Of a stretch of 64,000 bases of DNA, positions 15,828 through 23,248 are shown piece by piece (position 1 is the stretch's first letter; each line of letters opens with the position of its first letter). The stretch lies in NCBI GenBank assembly GCA_934436505.1, contig CAKSAP010000003.1, forward strand, positions 124,001 through 188,000. The letters are read 5' to 3'. This DNA comes from an uncultured Eubacteriales bacterium. Its GTDB lineage: Bacteria; Bacillota; Clostridia; Oscillospirales; Acutalibacteraceae. A model generated the notes under the pieces. It made no database searches. It was not told the origin of the DNA and saw only the letters and a program-made list of their open reading frames with translations. A program made the translations under genes and the position numbers.

Positions 15828-17228
15828 ATGAAAACACTTTCAAGAAGAGCTTGGGTTCTTTATTTATTGGCAATAGCTTTTATCTCGGGTGCGTGCATTC
15901 TTTTCTACACCTTTTACACAAACGCAGACGCTTGGGCAATGAAAAAAGCTAACAGGCATATTTATTCTTCCGGCACTCTCACCACGGCAGGTGCGGTTTA
16001 TGACTCAACGGGTGCTGTTTTGGCTCAAACCGTTGACGGAAAAAGAGTGTACAACAAGGATAAAGATATAAGAGTATCGACCCTGCATATACTCGGCGAC
16101 TCACAGGGCTATATTTCCACGGGCGTTCAGACCTCTTATAAGGATATTTTAACGGGCTACGATTTTGTAAACGGTATATACGACCTTAAAAAATACGGAA
16201 AAGGCTCTGATATTACACTTACCGTAAACGCCGAGCTTAACAAGGCAGCTTATGAAGCGCTTGGCACTAACAAGGGTACTGTCGGTGTTTATAACTATAA
16301 GACGGGCGAGCTGCTATGCGTTGTTTCAAAGCCGTCTTACGACATTATGAACAAGCCGACCGAGAGCATTAACAATGACAAAAAGGGAGAATATGACGGC
16401 GTATATCTCAACAGGTTTTTCTCCGGCGTCTATACCCCCGGCTCTACCTTTAAGGTTATTACCGCAGCAAGTGCTATTGACAATATCCCCGACATTGACT
16501 CTCAAACCTTCAAATGTACGGGCGAGTATAAGGTTGACGGCAGCTCGGTTAAATGCCTGTCAACTCACGGAACGGTAAACTTTGAAAAAGCGCTTAACCA
16601 ATCGTGTAACAGCGCATTTGCTCAAATTGCGATAGAGCTCGGTTCGGAAAACTTGACAAACACAGTAACCGCACTCGGCTTCGGTCAAGCATATAAGATA
16701 GGAAATGTTCGTCTTGCAAAAAGCTCGTTTGACCTTACAAACGCCTCTAACCTTGATATTGGTTGGGCAGGTATCGGTCAGTACACGACAAGAGTCAATC
16801 CCTGTCATATGCTTATGATTGTCGGTGCTATCGCAAACGGCGGCACTTCCCCCACCCCCTATTTTGTAAAAGCGATAACCTCTCCGACAGGCTCGGTAAG
16901 TGCAACGCAAACCACTTATCTTCAGCCTTATTTTTCGGAAAGCACGGCAGGAAAGCTTAACGATATGCTTCGTTCCGACGTTGTAAACTATTACGGCGAC
17001 GGAAAATTCAGCGGACTTAAAATGTGCGGTAAAACAGGTACGGCGGAAGTCAGCACAGGCGACAACGGTCTTGCACCACACGCTTGGTTTGTCGGATATT
17101 CACAAAGAGAGGATTTACCGCTTGCCATTGTCGTTGTCGTTGAAAACGGCGGCGGAGGAGGCTCAGTGGCTATCCCCGTAGCAAGCAAAACCATGAAAAA
17201 AGCAGCTTCAATTTATGCAGGAAAATAA
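15828..17228 (+). CDS. Class B penicillin-binding protein (transpeptidase)
   Basis: A 466-residue peptidoglycan transpeptidase. One N-terminal membrane anchor (LYLLAIAFISGACILFYTF) is followed by a short dimerisation domain of about 140 residues, then the transpeptidase domain. The three catalytic motifs are present: S-T-F-K with Ser206 and Lys209, S-C-N (NQSCNSAFAQ), and K-T-G (CGKTGTAEV). Length and domain structure match the PbpA/FtsI-like proteins paired with FtsW/RodA in Gram-positive bacteria. It follows the SEDS gene by six bases, so the pair is presumably co-translated and works as a complex outside the membrane. It would be a beta-lactam target. The tail is rich in glycine (ENGGGGGSVA). 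Confidence 0.92.
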   Translation: MKTLSRRAWVLYLLAIAFISGACILFYTFYTNADAWAMKKANRHIYSSGTLTTAGAVYDSTGAVLAQTVDGKRVYNKDKDIRVSTLHILGDSQGYISTGVQTSYKDILTGYDFVNGIYDLKKYGKGSDITLTVNAELNKAAYEALGTNKGTVGVYNYKTGELLCVVSKPSYDIMNKPTESINNDKKGEYDGVYLNRFFSGVYTPGSTFKVITAASAIDNIPDIDSQTFKCTGEYKVDGSSVKCLSTHGTVNFEKALNQSCNSAFAQIAIELGSENLTNTVTALGFGQAYKIGNVRLAKSSFDLTNASNLDIGWAGIGQYTTRVNPCHMLMIVGAIANGGTSPTPYFVKAITSPTGSVSATQTTYLQPYFSESTAGKLNDMLRSDVVNYYGDGKFSGLKMCGKTGTAEVSTGDNGLAPHAWFVGYSQREDLPLAIVVVVENGGGGGSVAIPVASKTMKKAASIYAGK

Positions 17229-17238
17229 TGGAGATTTT

Positions 17239-18597
17239 ATGAAATACTATTCAGTTGAAAATTACGGTGCACTCGCAGACGGCGTAACAAATGATGCAAA
17301 AGCAATTCAGTCTGCAATTGACGACGCTGAAAAAAACGGCGGCGGAACGGTTGTTCTCGAAAGCGGAAAGACATATTATTCAAGCTCAATCGTGATGAAA
17401 AAGAATGTTGAGCTTCATCTTCAAAAGGGCTCCCGTCTTAAAGCGACAAGCAATATCGACGAATATTTCCGTCCGTGCAATTTTATAAACGATAAAACAA
17501 ATACGCTTATCGGGAATCCCGTTACGGGTAAGCCGTCATTTTGCTTTATTTACGGCTTTGAGGCTGACGGATGCTCTATCACGGGCGAAGGCACAATCGA
17601 TGCAAACGGACACGCTTTCGTTGAGCGCAAGGACAAATATTATGTAACGGGCAATTTCTATCCCCGTCCGACTGTGATTTACATTGAAAAAAGCAATCAC
17701 ATTTCCTTTGAAAAAATCACGATTGTTGATGCTCCGTTTTGGACTCTTCATCCGGCAGGCTGTGATGATGTTCTCATTTCGCAAATCAGAATTCTCAACG
17801 ACCTTGATGTTGCAAATTCAGACGGTATTGACCCCGACCACAGCAGTAACGTGCGAATTCTCGGCTGTCATATCGAATGTGCGGATGATTGCATATGCCT
17901 TAAAACCTCAAAGGGCAACAGCGAATACGGTGCGTGCGAGAATATAATCATTTCCGACTGTACGCTTATTTCAACCTCTGCCGCCATAAAAATCGGTACG
18001 GAGGGCGTCGGAGATTTCAGAAATGTGCTTGTTCAAAATTGTATAATTTCAAGAAGCAACAGAGGTCTTTCAATTCAAATCAGAGACGGCGGAAACGTTG
18101 AAAACGTTAGCTACTCAAATATAATTATCGAAACAAGACGTTTTTGTCCCGATTGGTGGGGTACTGCCGAGCCGATCGTCATTACGACCTTTGACAGAGA
18201 CGAAAATACTAAATCGGGTCATATCAAAAACATCAGATTTTCAAATATTACCTGCAAGGGCGAAAACGGCGTGCTGATTCACGGCACAAAGGAAAATGTT
18301 ATAGAGAATATCACATTTGAGAACGTCGGTGTTGAGCTTTCCAAGGCTTCGAAATGGGAAACAGGTCTTTACGATATGCGCCCCGGTCTTAATAAGGAAA
18401 TCGAAAAGCATAAAAACTCGGGTTTCTTTATCAGAAACGCTAAAAACGTAACAATATCAAAATCAAGCGTTAATTGGGGAAATATTTGCGACGATTATGC
18501 GTATGCAATCGACAGTAAAAACTGCGAAAACCTTGTTATCGACAGATTTTCGGGCACTTCAGCCGACGAGAAATGTGAAAGTGTGGTTATAAATTGA
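17239..18597 (+). CDS. Glycoside hydrolase family 28 (polygalacturonase-like)
   Basis: A 452-residue right-handed beta-helix enzyme expected to hydrolyse galacturonic acid linkages in pectin-type polysaccharides. It opens with the pectate-lyase-like phrase VENYGALADGVTNDAKAIQ. Catalytic aspartates are visible: Asp195 in NSDGID, and Asp216/Asp217 in CADDCICLKT. The G-H-G motif of fungal enzymes is replaced by G-T-E-G, as in bacterial exo-acting members. The RGLSIQIRDGG strand corresponds to R-x-K. No signal peptide is present, so it should act in the cytosol on imported oligogalacturonides. The start is ATG 17239, after GGAG and ten bases past the PBP stop. Its pairing with cell-wall genes is probably incidental. 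It overlaps the HAD gene by four bases. Confidence 0.88.
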   Translation: MKYYSVENYGALADGVTNDAKAIQSAIDDAEKNGGGTVVLESGKTYYSSSIVMKKNVELHLQKGSRLKATSNIDEYFRPCNFINDKTNTLIGNPVTGKPSFCFIYGFEADGCSITGEGTIDANGHAFVERKDKYYVTGNFYPRPTVIYIEKSNHISFEKITIVDAPFWTLHPAGCDDVLISQIRILNDLDVANSDGIDPDHSSNVRILGCHIECADDCICLKTSKGNSEYGACENIIISDCTLISTSAAIKIGTEGVGDFRNVLVQNCIISRSNRGLSIQIRDGGNVENVSYSNIIIETRRFCPDWWGTAEPIVITTFDRDENTKSGHIKNIRFSNITCKGENGVLIHGTKENVIENITFENVGVELSKASKWETGLYDMRPGLNKEIEKHKNSGFFIRNAKNVTISKSSVNWGNICDDYAYAIDSKNCENLVIDRFSGTSADEKCESVVIN

Positions 18598-19445
18598 GAA
18601 CACTGTACATAACAGACCTTGACGGCACATTTCTCAACGACAATGCAGAGGTTTCAAATGAAAGCCGAGATATTATAAACGCTCTTTCAAGGGACGGCTT
18701 GCTTTTCTCTGTCGCAACGGCAAGAAGCCTCTTATCCGCAAGGGAATTGCTTGACGGAATTGAATTTAATGCTCCGATTGTTCTTTCAAGCGGTGTTTTT
18801 GTGTATGATATGAAAGAGAAAAAGACGGTAAACTGCTTTTATCTTTCGGATAATAATTTCAGCAAAATAATAAGCATATTTGAAAATGCCGATAAATCGC
18901 CGTTCGTTTTCTTTTTTAATAAAGACACGGAAGAATATGATTTGCAGTTTACAAGTCTTAAATTGCCCATACACAAGGAATATTATGAAACTCGCCGCAG
19001 AAGTATGGGAAATATAATTCATCAGGCGGATAAAATTTGTGCAAAAGACGGCTTTGCGCCTGTTTTTGTATCGCTTTGCGACAAGTATGAGGATTTGTTG
19101 CCGATAACCAAGCAATTAGACCTTTTAGACGGCGTAGGCTATTCATTTTACGGCGATACATACACGCAATATTGGTTTTTAGAGGTTTTCAATAAAAAGG
19201 CAACTAAGCTCAAGGGGCTTGAAATTGTCAAGGATTACGTCAAAGCCGATAAGGTCATGGCCTTCGGCGACAACAGAAACGACCTTCCCCTGTTCTCGGG
19301 CGCAGACGAAAAATATGCCGTAGGCAATGCCGTTGATGAATTAAAGGCGGTTGCAACGAAAATTATAGGCTCTAACAACGAAAACAGCGTTGCAAGGTTT
19401 ATAAAAGAAGATTTCACAAATTGTTTTGTTGACAATAACTCGTAA
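18594..19445 (+). CDS. HAD-superfamily Cof-type phosphatase
   Basis: A 283-residue hydrolase. Motif I is TDLDGTFLND at residues 7-16, with both catalytic aspartates. Motif II is a serine/threonine in ATARS. Motifs III and IV are a lysine in KLKGLEIV and GDNRNDLPLF. The insertion is of C2 (Cof) type. Such enzymes dephosphorylate sugar phosphates, FMN or other small metabolites; substrate cannot be told from sequence. Translation begins at TTG 18594, which overlaps the GH28 stop by four bases (TTGA), so it is translationally coupled. Its end overlaps the promoter of tRNA-Leu. Confidence 0.88.
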   Translation: MRTLYITDLDGTFLNDNAEVSNESRDIINALSRDGLLFSVATARSLLSARELLDGIEFNAPIVLSSGVFVYDMKEKKTVNCFYLSDNNFSKIISIFENADKSPFVFFFNKDTEEYDLQFTSLKLPIHKEYYETRRRSMGNIIHQADKICAKDGFAPVFVSLCDKYEDLLPITKQLDLLDGVGYSFYGDTYTQYWFLEVFNKKATKLKGLEIVKDYVKADKVMAFGDNRNDLPLFSGADEKYAVGNAVDELKAVATKIIGSNNENSVARFIKEDFTNCFVDNNS

Positions 19446-19457
19446 AAATGATATTAT
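19429..19457 (+). promoter_or_regulatory. tRNA-Leu promoter with GC-rich discriminator
   Basis: TTGACA (19429-19434) within the end of the HAD gene, 17-base spacer, TATTAT (19452-19457), then ATTCGGGC. The same TCGGGC follows the -10 box of the tRNA-Pro promoter. Confidence 0.75.
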
Positions 19458-19490
19458 ATTCGGGCGTCAAAAGACGCTTTGAATATATTT

Positions 19491-19577
19491 GCAGAAGTGG
19501 CGGAATAGGCAGACGCTCAGGTCTCAGAAGCCTGTGAATGTGAGTTCGTGTGGGTTCAAGTCCCATCTTCTGCACCA
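19491..19577 (+). tRNA. tRNA-Leu (anticodon CAG)
   Basis: An 87-base type II tRNA. The acceptor stem GCAGAAG pairs with CTTCTGC, the discriminator is A, and CCA is encoded. The anticodon stem CAGGT/GCCTG encloses the loop CTCAGAA, giving anticodon CAG (codon CUG). A long variable arm and the T loop GTTCAAG are present. A terminator follows directly. Confidence 0.96.
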
Positions 19578-19578
19578 A

Positions 19579-19613
19579 AAAGAGCAAGCAATTTCTATTG
19601 CTTGCTCTTTTTT
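19579..19613 (+). terminator. Intrinsic terminator of tRNA-Leu
   Basis: AGAGCAAGCAAT (19581-19592) pairs with ATTGCTTGCTCT (19597-19608), followed by a run of six or more T. Confidence 0.9.
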
Positions 19614-19636
19614 ATTTGTTTGTAAAAGGAATAAGC

Positions 19637-19774
19637 GCTTCGCACAAATTATAATATTGTCGTAGGGACAGGGCTCGCCCCTGTCCGCAGGAAATTTGAT
19701 GTATAATCAAGCCGGCGGACAACCGCAAGGGTTGTCCCTACGGTATGATATATTTTTTCTAATCCGTGCGAAGC
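19637..19774. repeat. 138-bp palindromic repeat element (REP/MITE-like)
   Basis: The ends are inverted: GCTTCGCAC (19637-19645) and GTGCGAAGC (19766-19774). Inside is a second inverted pair, CGTAGGGACA (19661-19670) and TGTCCCTACG (19733-19742). Internal hairpins GGACAGGG/CCCCTGTCC and GGACAAcCG/GGTTGTCC are also present. It carries no credible coding sequence. The nested palindromes are typical of dispersed non-autonomous elements of Clostridia, but no second full copy is in the window. Confidence 0.65.
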
Positions 19775-19855
19775 ACCCACTTCTTTTCACTCTTCACTCT
19801 TCACTTTTCTCTCTTCTCTGCCCGTCAGGACTTTTGCCACCGCCCTACGCTGTAA

Positions 19856-20230
19856 AATTTAATTTTAAGGTCTATTTACGGCTTTTTAGTTGCTGCGTTG
19901 GAAGAGACCGAAATTACAAAACCGTCAACAGAGCAGCAATATATTTCAGAATATGACTGTCAAATTTATTCGGGAAAAATATCGGCGGTAAAATATACGG
20001 TGGATATACAGGGAGAAAAGTATTTGATGATTGACTGCATCAGAGAGGATATTCCGTATATGGTTTCGGGCTGTTTTGACAGCAATCTTGAAATCTCGTT
20101 TGGATATGTTGCCCTGTGGACAGCAACCTCGCTTGAGGCTGATGAAATTTTTGTTGCAGAAGATAGCGGGCAAAGAAAAATTCTTGATTATTCGTACCGC
20201 TACTTTCAAACATATGTGTTGTTTAATTGT
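19856..20230 (+). pseudogene. Possible 5'-truncated gene remnant of unknown function
   Basis: The frame is open from about 19,856 after a stop. It reads as protein-like sequence without a good start, the best being TTG 19898 (LEETEITKPSTEQQYISEYD). The part from 19,898 to about 20,230 has a normal amino-acid mix (KYTVDIQGEKYLMIDCI, then YVALWTATSLEADEIFV). After that the frame runs into the promoter and start of the next gene and looks non-coding. There is no Shine-Dalgarno sequence, signal peptide or known motif. It lies directly after the palindromic repeat. I read it as the decayed end of a small gene; a functional short protein is possible but less likely. Confidence 0.3.
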
Positions 20231-20237
20231 ATTCTCA

Positions 20238-20266
20238 TTGACATGTTAGATTTATATAAATATAAT
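20238..20266 (+). promoter_or_regulatory. Perfect-consensus promoter for the gene at 20,290
   Basis: TTGACA (20238-20243), a 17-base spacer and TATAAT (20261-20266), an exact consensus. Start of transcription near 20,273 gives a leader of only about 17 bases, consisting mostly of the AGGAGG ribosome binding site. Confidence 0.8.
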
Positions 20267-20289
20267 ATAAAATATGAGGAGGAATGCTT

Positions 20290-20904
20290 GTGGAGCAAGA
20301 GAAAAAAAGAAAGAATCATCTTGTTAAATGGCTTTGTTGTGTATTAGCTATTTTATTAGTAGGCGGTATTGTTTTCAAAAAGTATGTAAAACCGAAAATA
20401 ATTTATCACCCGCAACCGCATACAAATGAAGAATTACTCACTCTGTTTGAGGAAAACCGCCCACTGTTTGACGAAGTAGCACAGATTTTTTACAAAAATG
20501 ACCGATTTTGGAACGATGCAAAACGATATGATAATGATCCATATGATACACATATTCGGCTCGATTCTCCTGACGAAAGAAAGAAAATGAAGCTTTTTAC
20601 AGAAGAAGAACAAAAGACATTACGCACTTTTTTTGAAACTGTCGGAGCGTATAGAATTACTTTAGACTTATGCGGTCCTTCAAAAGAAGAAATGGAACAA
20701 AATATTGTTTTAGAACGACCGGATTTTAATTTTCTTAGAATTAGTTGTAATATAATAATTGATGATACTATAAATACATTTGACTTTATCTATAAATACG
20801 GTACCGAAACTAAGAACGAGGCGGATGAATATATGGAATCTTATTCACGCAGGTATGATAACTCCTTGATATACCTTGATGATAAATGGTATGGTTTGTT
20901 ATAA
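20290..20904 (+). CDS. Membrane-anchored or secreted protein of unknown function
   Basis: A 204-residue protein. A basic start (EQEKKRKNHLVKW) leads into one hydrophobic segment (LCCVLAILLVGGIVF), then a charged exterior domain rich in Asp, Glu, Tyr and Phe. Phrases include LLTLFEENRPLFDEVAQIFY and FTEEEQKTLRTFFETVGAY. I recognise no family. I choose GTG 20290 as start, because AGGAGG (20277-20282) is seven bases upstream of it. The in-frame ATG at 20284 is one base from the Shine-Dalgarno sequence and so unlikely. The exact-consensus promoter and own terminator make it a monocistronic unit. Its composition is more AT-rich than its neighbours, and it lies in an islet beside tRNA-Leu, which suggests acquisition by transfer. 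Confidence 0.65.
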   Translation: MEQEKKRKNHLVKWLCCVLAILLVGGIVFKKYVKPKIIYHPQPHTNEELLTLFEENRPLFDEVAQIFYKNDRFWNDAKRYDNDPYDTHIRLDSPDERKKMKLFTEEEQKTLRTFFETVGAYRITLDLCGPSKEEMEQNIVLERPDFNFLRISCNIIIDDTINTFDFIYKYGTETKNEADEYMESYSRRYDNSLIYLDDKWYGLL

Positions 20905-20964
20905 GAAATAAAGGGCTTTTCTTCGTGAATAAGACTACAAGACAAAAAATTGATATCCAAAATT

Positions 20965-21010
20965 ATCCCAACAAGGCCGTGAAAAATCACAACCCTGTTG
21001 GGATTTTCTT
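20965..21010 (+). terminator. Intrinsic terminator after the orphan gene
   Basis: ATCCCAACA (20965-20973) pairs with TGTTGGGAT (20996-21004), followed by TTTCTTT. Confidence 0.75.
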
Positions 21011-21274
21011 TATGGTGCTTTTAGTTTGGTGCTATCTTAAGATTTTACCCAAGTATAATTTCGCCAACGAGTCTTGCAATTTCACCTGTAGCATAATTTA
21101 TTGATTTCACAATCCCTCCGAAATACCTCTCGGCAACCCACCTTTTTTACACAAGAGAGGCTGTTATACATTGCGGTCGTCCGCAACAAATGTTTTTCGC
21201 CATTCTACGATTCATAGGTTGCCTTATTAGGCTTGTAATGTTATTCTTTAAGTAAAAGAAAGGGCGGTGCTTTT
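21011..21274. other. Intergenic stretch with hairpin and possible mini-ORF
   Basis: About 260 bases without an established gene. On the minus strand, GTG 21110 after GGAGGG could begin a 21-residue peptide ending at 21045 (MKSINYATGEIARLVGEII, then LG). The open frame extends upstream to about 21,146 without a start, so this may be the tail of a lost gene. TTGCGG-TCGT-CCGCAA (21171-21186) is a small perfect hairpin. A promoter for the next gene lies at 21,219-21,247. Confidence 0.35.
21219..21247 (+). promoter_or_regulatory. Candidate promoter of the XRE membrane regulator
   Basis: TTGCCT (21219-21224), 17-base spacer, TATTCT (21242-21247). Confidence 0.45.
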
Positions 21275-21994
21275 ATGGAGGCAGCAAAATGCGGTACGTT
21301 TATAGCAGAATTACGCAGTGAAAGAGGAATGACTCAAAAAGAGTTGTCCGAAGCTTTGAACGTTTCTGACAAAGCAATTTCTCGTTGGGAAACAGGAAAA
21401 GGTTATCCTGATGTGTCATCACTAATGGCTTTAAGTGAGTTCTTTTCGGTTAGCGTAAATGAATTACTTTCGGGGAAAAGAATTGATATTGAAAAATTGC
21501 CAACAACCGCAGATGAAAATGTGCTTGAAGTTATCCGAAAAAATGAACGAATTAACAAAAAGCAGAAAAAACAGGTTGCGATTTATACGCTGTTACTTAT
21601 AATTGCTATATCGCCGGTTTTATTTATTCTCGGAAAAAGCCTTTTCGAAACTTTTACAACTGAAATTAAAGTCGAAAACATTTTAACATCGGTTATTTCG
21701 TTTGTGATTGCAGTGGCGGTTTTGACTGTCGGCTTAATAATAAAAGGCGGAAATTTATCTGTGCTGCATTCATATCACTACGAAAATGTAACAGATGTTG
21801 AAAACTATTCGAGAGAAATGGGAACAACGTTAACAGGAATGAGCGTTCCGATTATAATTCACTCGTTTTTAAGCCTATTTTATCAAGTTAAGGTTATATC
21901 TGTTGTAGGTGCTACAATATTGATTATCGGTTTAACAATCAGCACGATACGCCTATTCAAAATTCAAGTTGAATATAACGGGAGTTTGTTTTGA
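21275..21994 (+). CDS. XRE-family regulator with four membrane helices
   Basis: A 239-residue protein. Residues 8-65 form a Cro/C1-type HTH (GMTQKELSEALNVSDKAI, SRWETGKGYPDVSSLMALS). A short charged linker follows. Four hydrophobic segments come next, at about 105-125, 142-162, 187-205 and 208-228. A segment in between, HSYHYENVTDVENYSREMG, is a phrase I know from DUF3784-type membrane proteins. Membrane-tethered HTH proteins of this kind are common in Firmicutes and may sense envelope or lipid signals; the target is unknown. The ribosome binding site is imperfect (AGGGCGGTG). It is alone in its transcription unit within the AT-rich islet beside tRNA-Leu. Confidence 0.75.
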   Translation: MEAAKCGTFIAELRSERGMTQKELSEALNVSDKAISRWETGKGYPDVSSLMALSEFFSVSVNELLSGKRIDIEKLPTTADENVLEVIRKNERINKKQKKQVAIYTLLLIIAISPVLFILGKSLFETFTTEIKVENILTSVISFVIAVAVLTVGLIIKGGNLSVLHSYHYENVTDVENYSREMGTTLTGMSVPIIIHSFLSLFYQVKVISVVGATILIIGLTISTIRLFKIQVEYNGSLF

Positions 21995-22092
21995 ATTATA
22001 CTGTTGATTTCTAATTATTCATTTAACATTCTTAAATGGGTCTGCATATTTGATAAAATTCAGCAGGTTGTTAATTTTATTTACAAATACTC

Positions 22093-22121
22093 TTGACAAC
22101 ATAAAATAATGATATTATAAT
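22093..22121 (+). promoter_or_regulatory. Perfect-consensus promoter of the ABC uptake operon
   Basis: TTGACA (22093-22098), a 17-base spacer and TATAAT (22116-22121). An imperfect palindrome at 22,133-22,154 lies at or just after the start site. Confidence 0.8.
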
Positions 22122-22132
22122 TATTCACATAC

Positions 22133-22154
22133 TTTAGCGATTGAAAGCGCTAAA
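22133..22154. promoter_or_regulatory. Dyad downstream of the -10 box: operator or 5' hairpin
   Basis: TTTAGCG (22133-22139) is inverted as CGCTAAA (22148-22154) around an eight-base centre. The position fits a repressor operator. It resembles LacI/GalR-type half-sites in outline only, and it could instead be an mRNA-stabilising 5' hairpin. Confidence 0.35.
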
Positions 22155-22179
22155 AAATTATAGTGAAGGGAAAATCATT

Positions 22180-23166
22180 ATGAAAAAGACATTTAAGGCA
22201 ATTATCAGCGTCTTGCTTGTTGCGGTTATTGTTGTAGCTTGCTTTACCGCATGCTCTAACAACGCAAGCAACAGCGACAAGGTTTATAAAGTCGGCATTT
22301 GTCAGCTTACTCAGCATGAAGCTCTCGATGCAGCAACAAAGGGCTTTAGAGATGCTCTTACCGAAAAGCTTGGAGACAAGGTAGTTTTCGACGAGCAGAA
22401 CGCTTCGGGTGAATCGACAAACTGCACAACGATCGTATCAAAGTTTGTTTCAGATAAGGTTGATCTTATCCTTGCAAACGCAACTCCTGCTCTTACAGCT
22501 GCTACGGAAGCTACAAGCACAATTCCGATTGTCGGCACATCAATCACAGACTATGCAACAGCATTGGCAATAAGCGATTGGAACGGCAAAACAGGTATCA
22601 ATGTAACAGGTACCGCTGACTTGGCTCCGCTTAAAGATCAAGCTGCAATGATTAAAGAGCTTGTTCCCAATGCTAAAACGGTAGGTATCCTCTACTGCTC
22701 GGCAGAGCCCAACTCAAAATATCAGTCAGATATAGTTAAGAGCGAGCTCGAAGCTCTCGGCTACGAGGTTAAGGTATATACATTTGTTGACTCAAACGAT
22801 GTTCTTGCTGTTACACAGTCGGCTGTTCAGAGCTGCCAGGCTCTTTACATCCCGACAGATAACACAGCGGCTTCAAACACAGAACTTATCAATTCTGTTA
22901 CTGAGCCGGCAAAGATTCCGATTGTCGCAGGCGAAGAAGGCATTTGCAAGGGCTGCGGTGTCGCAACTCTTTCAATCAGCTACTATGACATCGGCTACAA
23001 GGCAGGTCTTATGGCTTACGAAATACTTGTAAACGGTGCTAACCCCGCTGAAATGGAAATCGCTTACGCAGATTCGACAACAAAGAAGTATATGGCTGAC
23101 CGTGCAGCAGCTATCGGCGTTACTATCCCCGACGGATACGAAGCAATCACTGTTTCGGCAAAATAA
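22180..23166 (+). CDS. ABC transporter substrate-binding lipoprotein (TrpX/YtrX type)
   Basis: A 328-residue exported lipoprotein. Its signal peptide (KKTFKAIISVLLVAVIVVAC) ends in a lipobox around FTAC. The mature domain is the ABC_sub_bind fold: KVYKVGICQLTQHEALDAAT, then VSKFVSDKVDLILANATPAL and IPIVGTSITDYATA. It also has NAKTVGILYCSAEPNS and a closing region with AYADSTTKKYMADRAA. Members bind amino acids, including tryptophan in the TrpX branch, or other small ligands; specificity is not readable here. The start is ATG 22180, nine bases after GAAGGG; an upstream in-frame extension would run through the dyad. The permease and ATPase genes follow, with a hairpin in between that probably raises its expression over theirs. 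Confidence 0.9.
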   Translation: MKKTFKAIISVLLVAVIVVACFTACSNNASNSDKVYKVGICQLTQHEALDAATKGFRDALTEKLGDKVVFDEQNASGESTNCTTIVSKFVSDKVDLILANATPALTAATEATSTIPIVGTSITDYATALAISDWNGKTGINVTGTADLAPLKDQAAMIKELVPNAKTVGILYCSAEPNSKYQSDIVKSELEALGYEVKVYTFVDSNDVLAVTQSAVQSCQALYIPTDNTAASNTELINSVTEPAKIPIVAGEEGICKGCGVATLSISYYDIGYKAGLMAYEILVNGANPAEMEIAYADSTTKKYMADRAAAIGVTIPDGYEAITVSAK

Positions 23167-23189
23167 TTTAATACGGTAACATTTTGCAG

Positions 23190-23218
23190 AAGCGATAAGG
23201 TTACTTATCGCTTTTGCG
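23190..23218 (+). terminator. Hairpin attenuator between binding protein and permease
   Basis: AAGCGATAAG (23190-23199), loop GTTA, CTTATCGCTT (23204-23213), followed by TTGCGTTTTG. The weak T-rich tail suggests partial termination, a usual way to make more binding protein than membrane components. Confidence 0.65.
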
Positions 23219-23248
23219 TTTTGTTATAATGAGGAGCAATTTTATTAT

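Noticed and set aside
19696..19956. 86-codon frame across the palindromic repeat
   Set aside because: Its first part is the repeat itself and a pyrimidine-rich stretch; no ribosome binding site or motif.
19491..22000. Integration att site at tRNA-Leu
   Set aside because: No second copy of the tRNA 3' end and no integrase gene were found; the islet idea rests on content and composition only.
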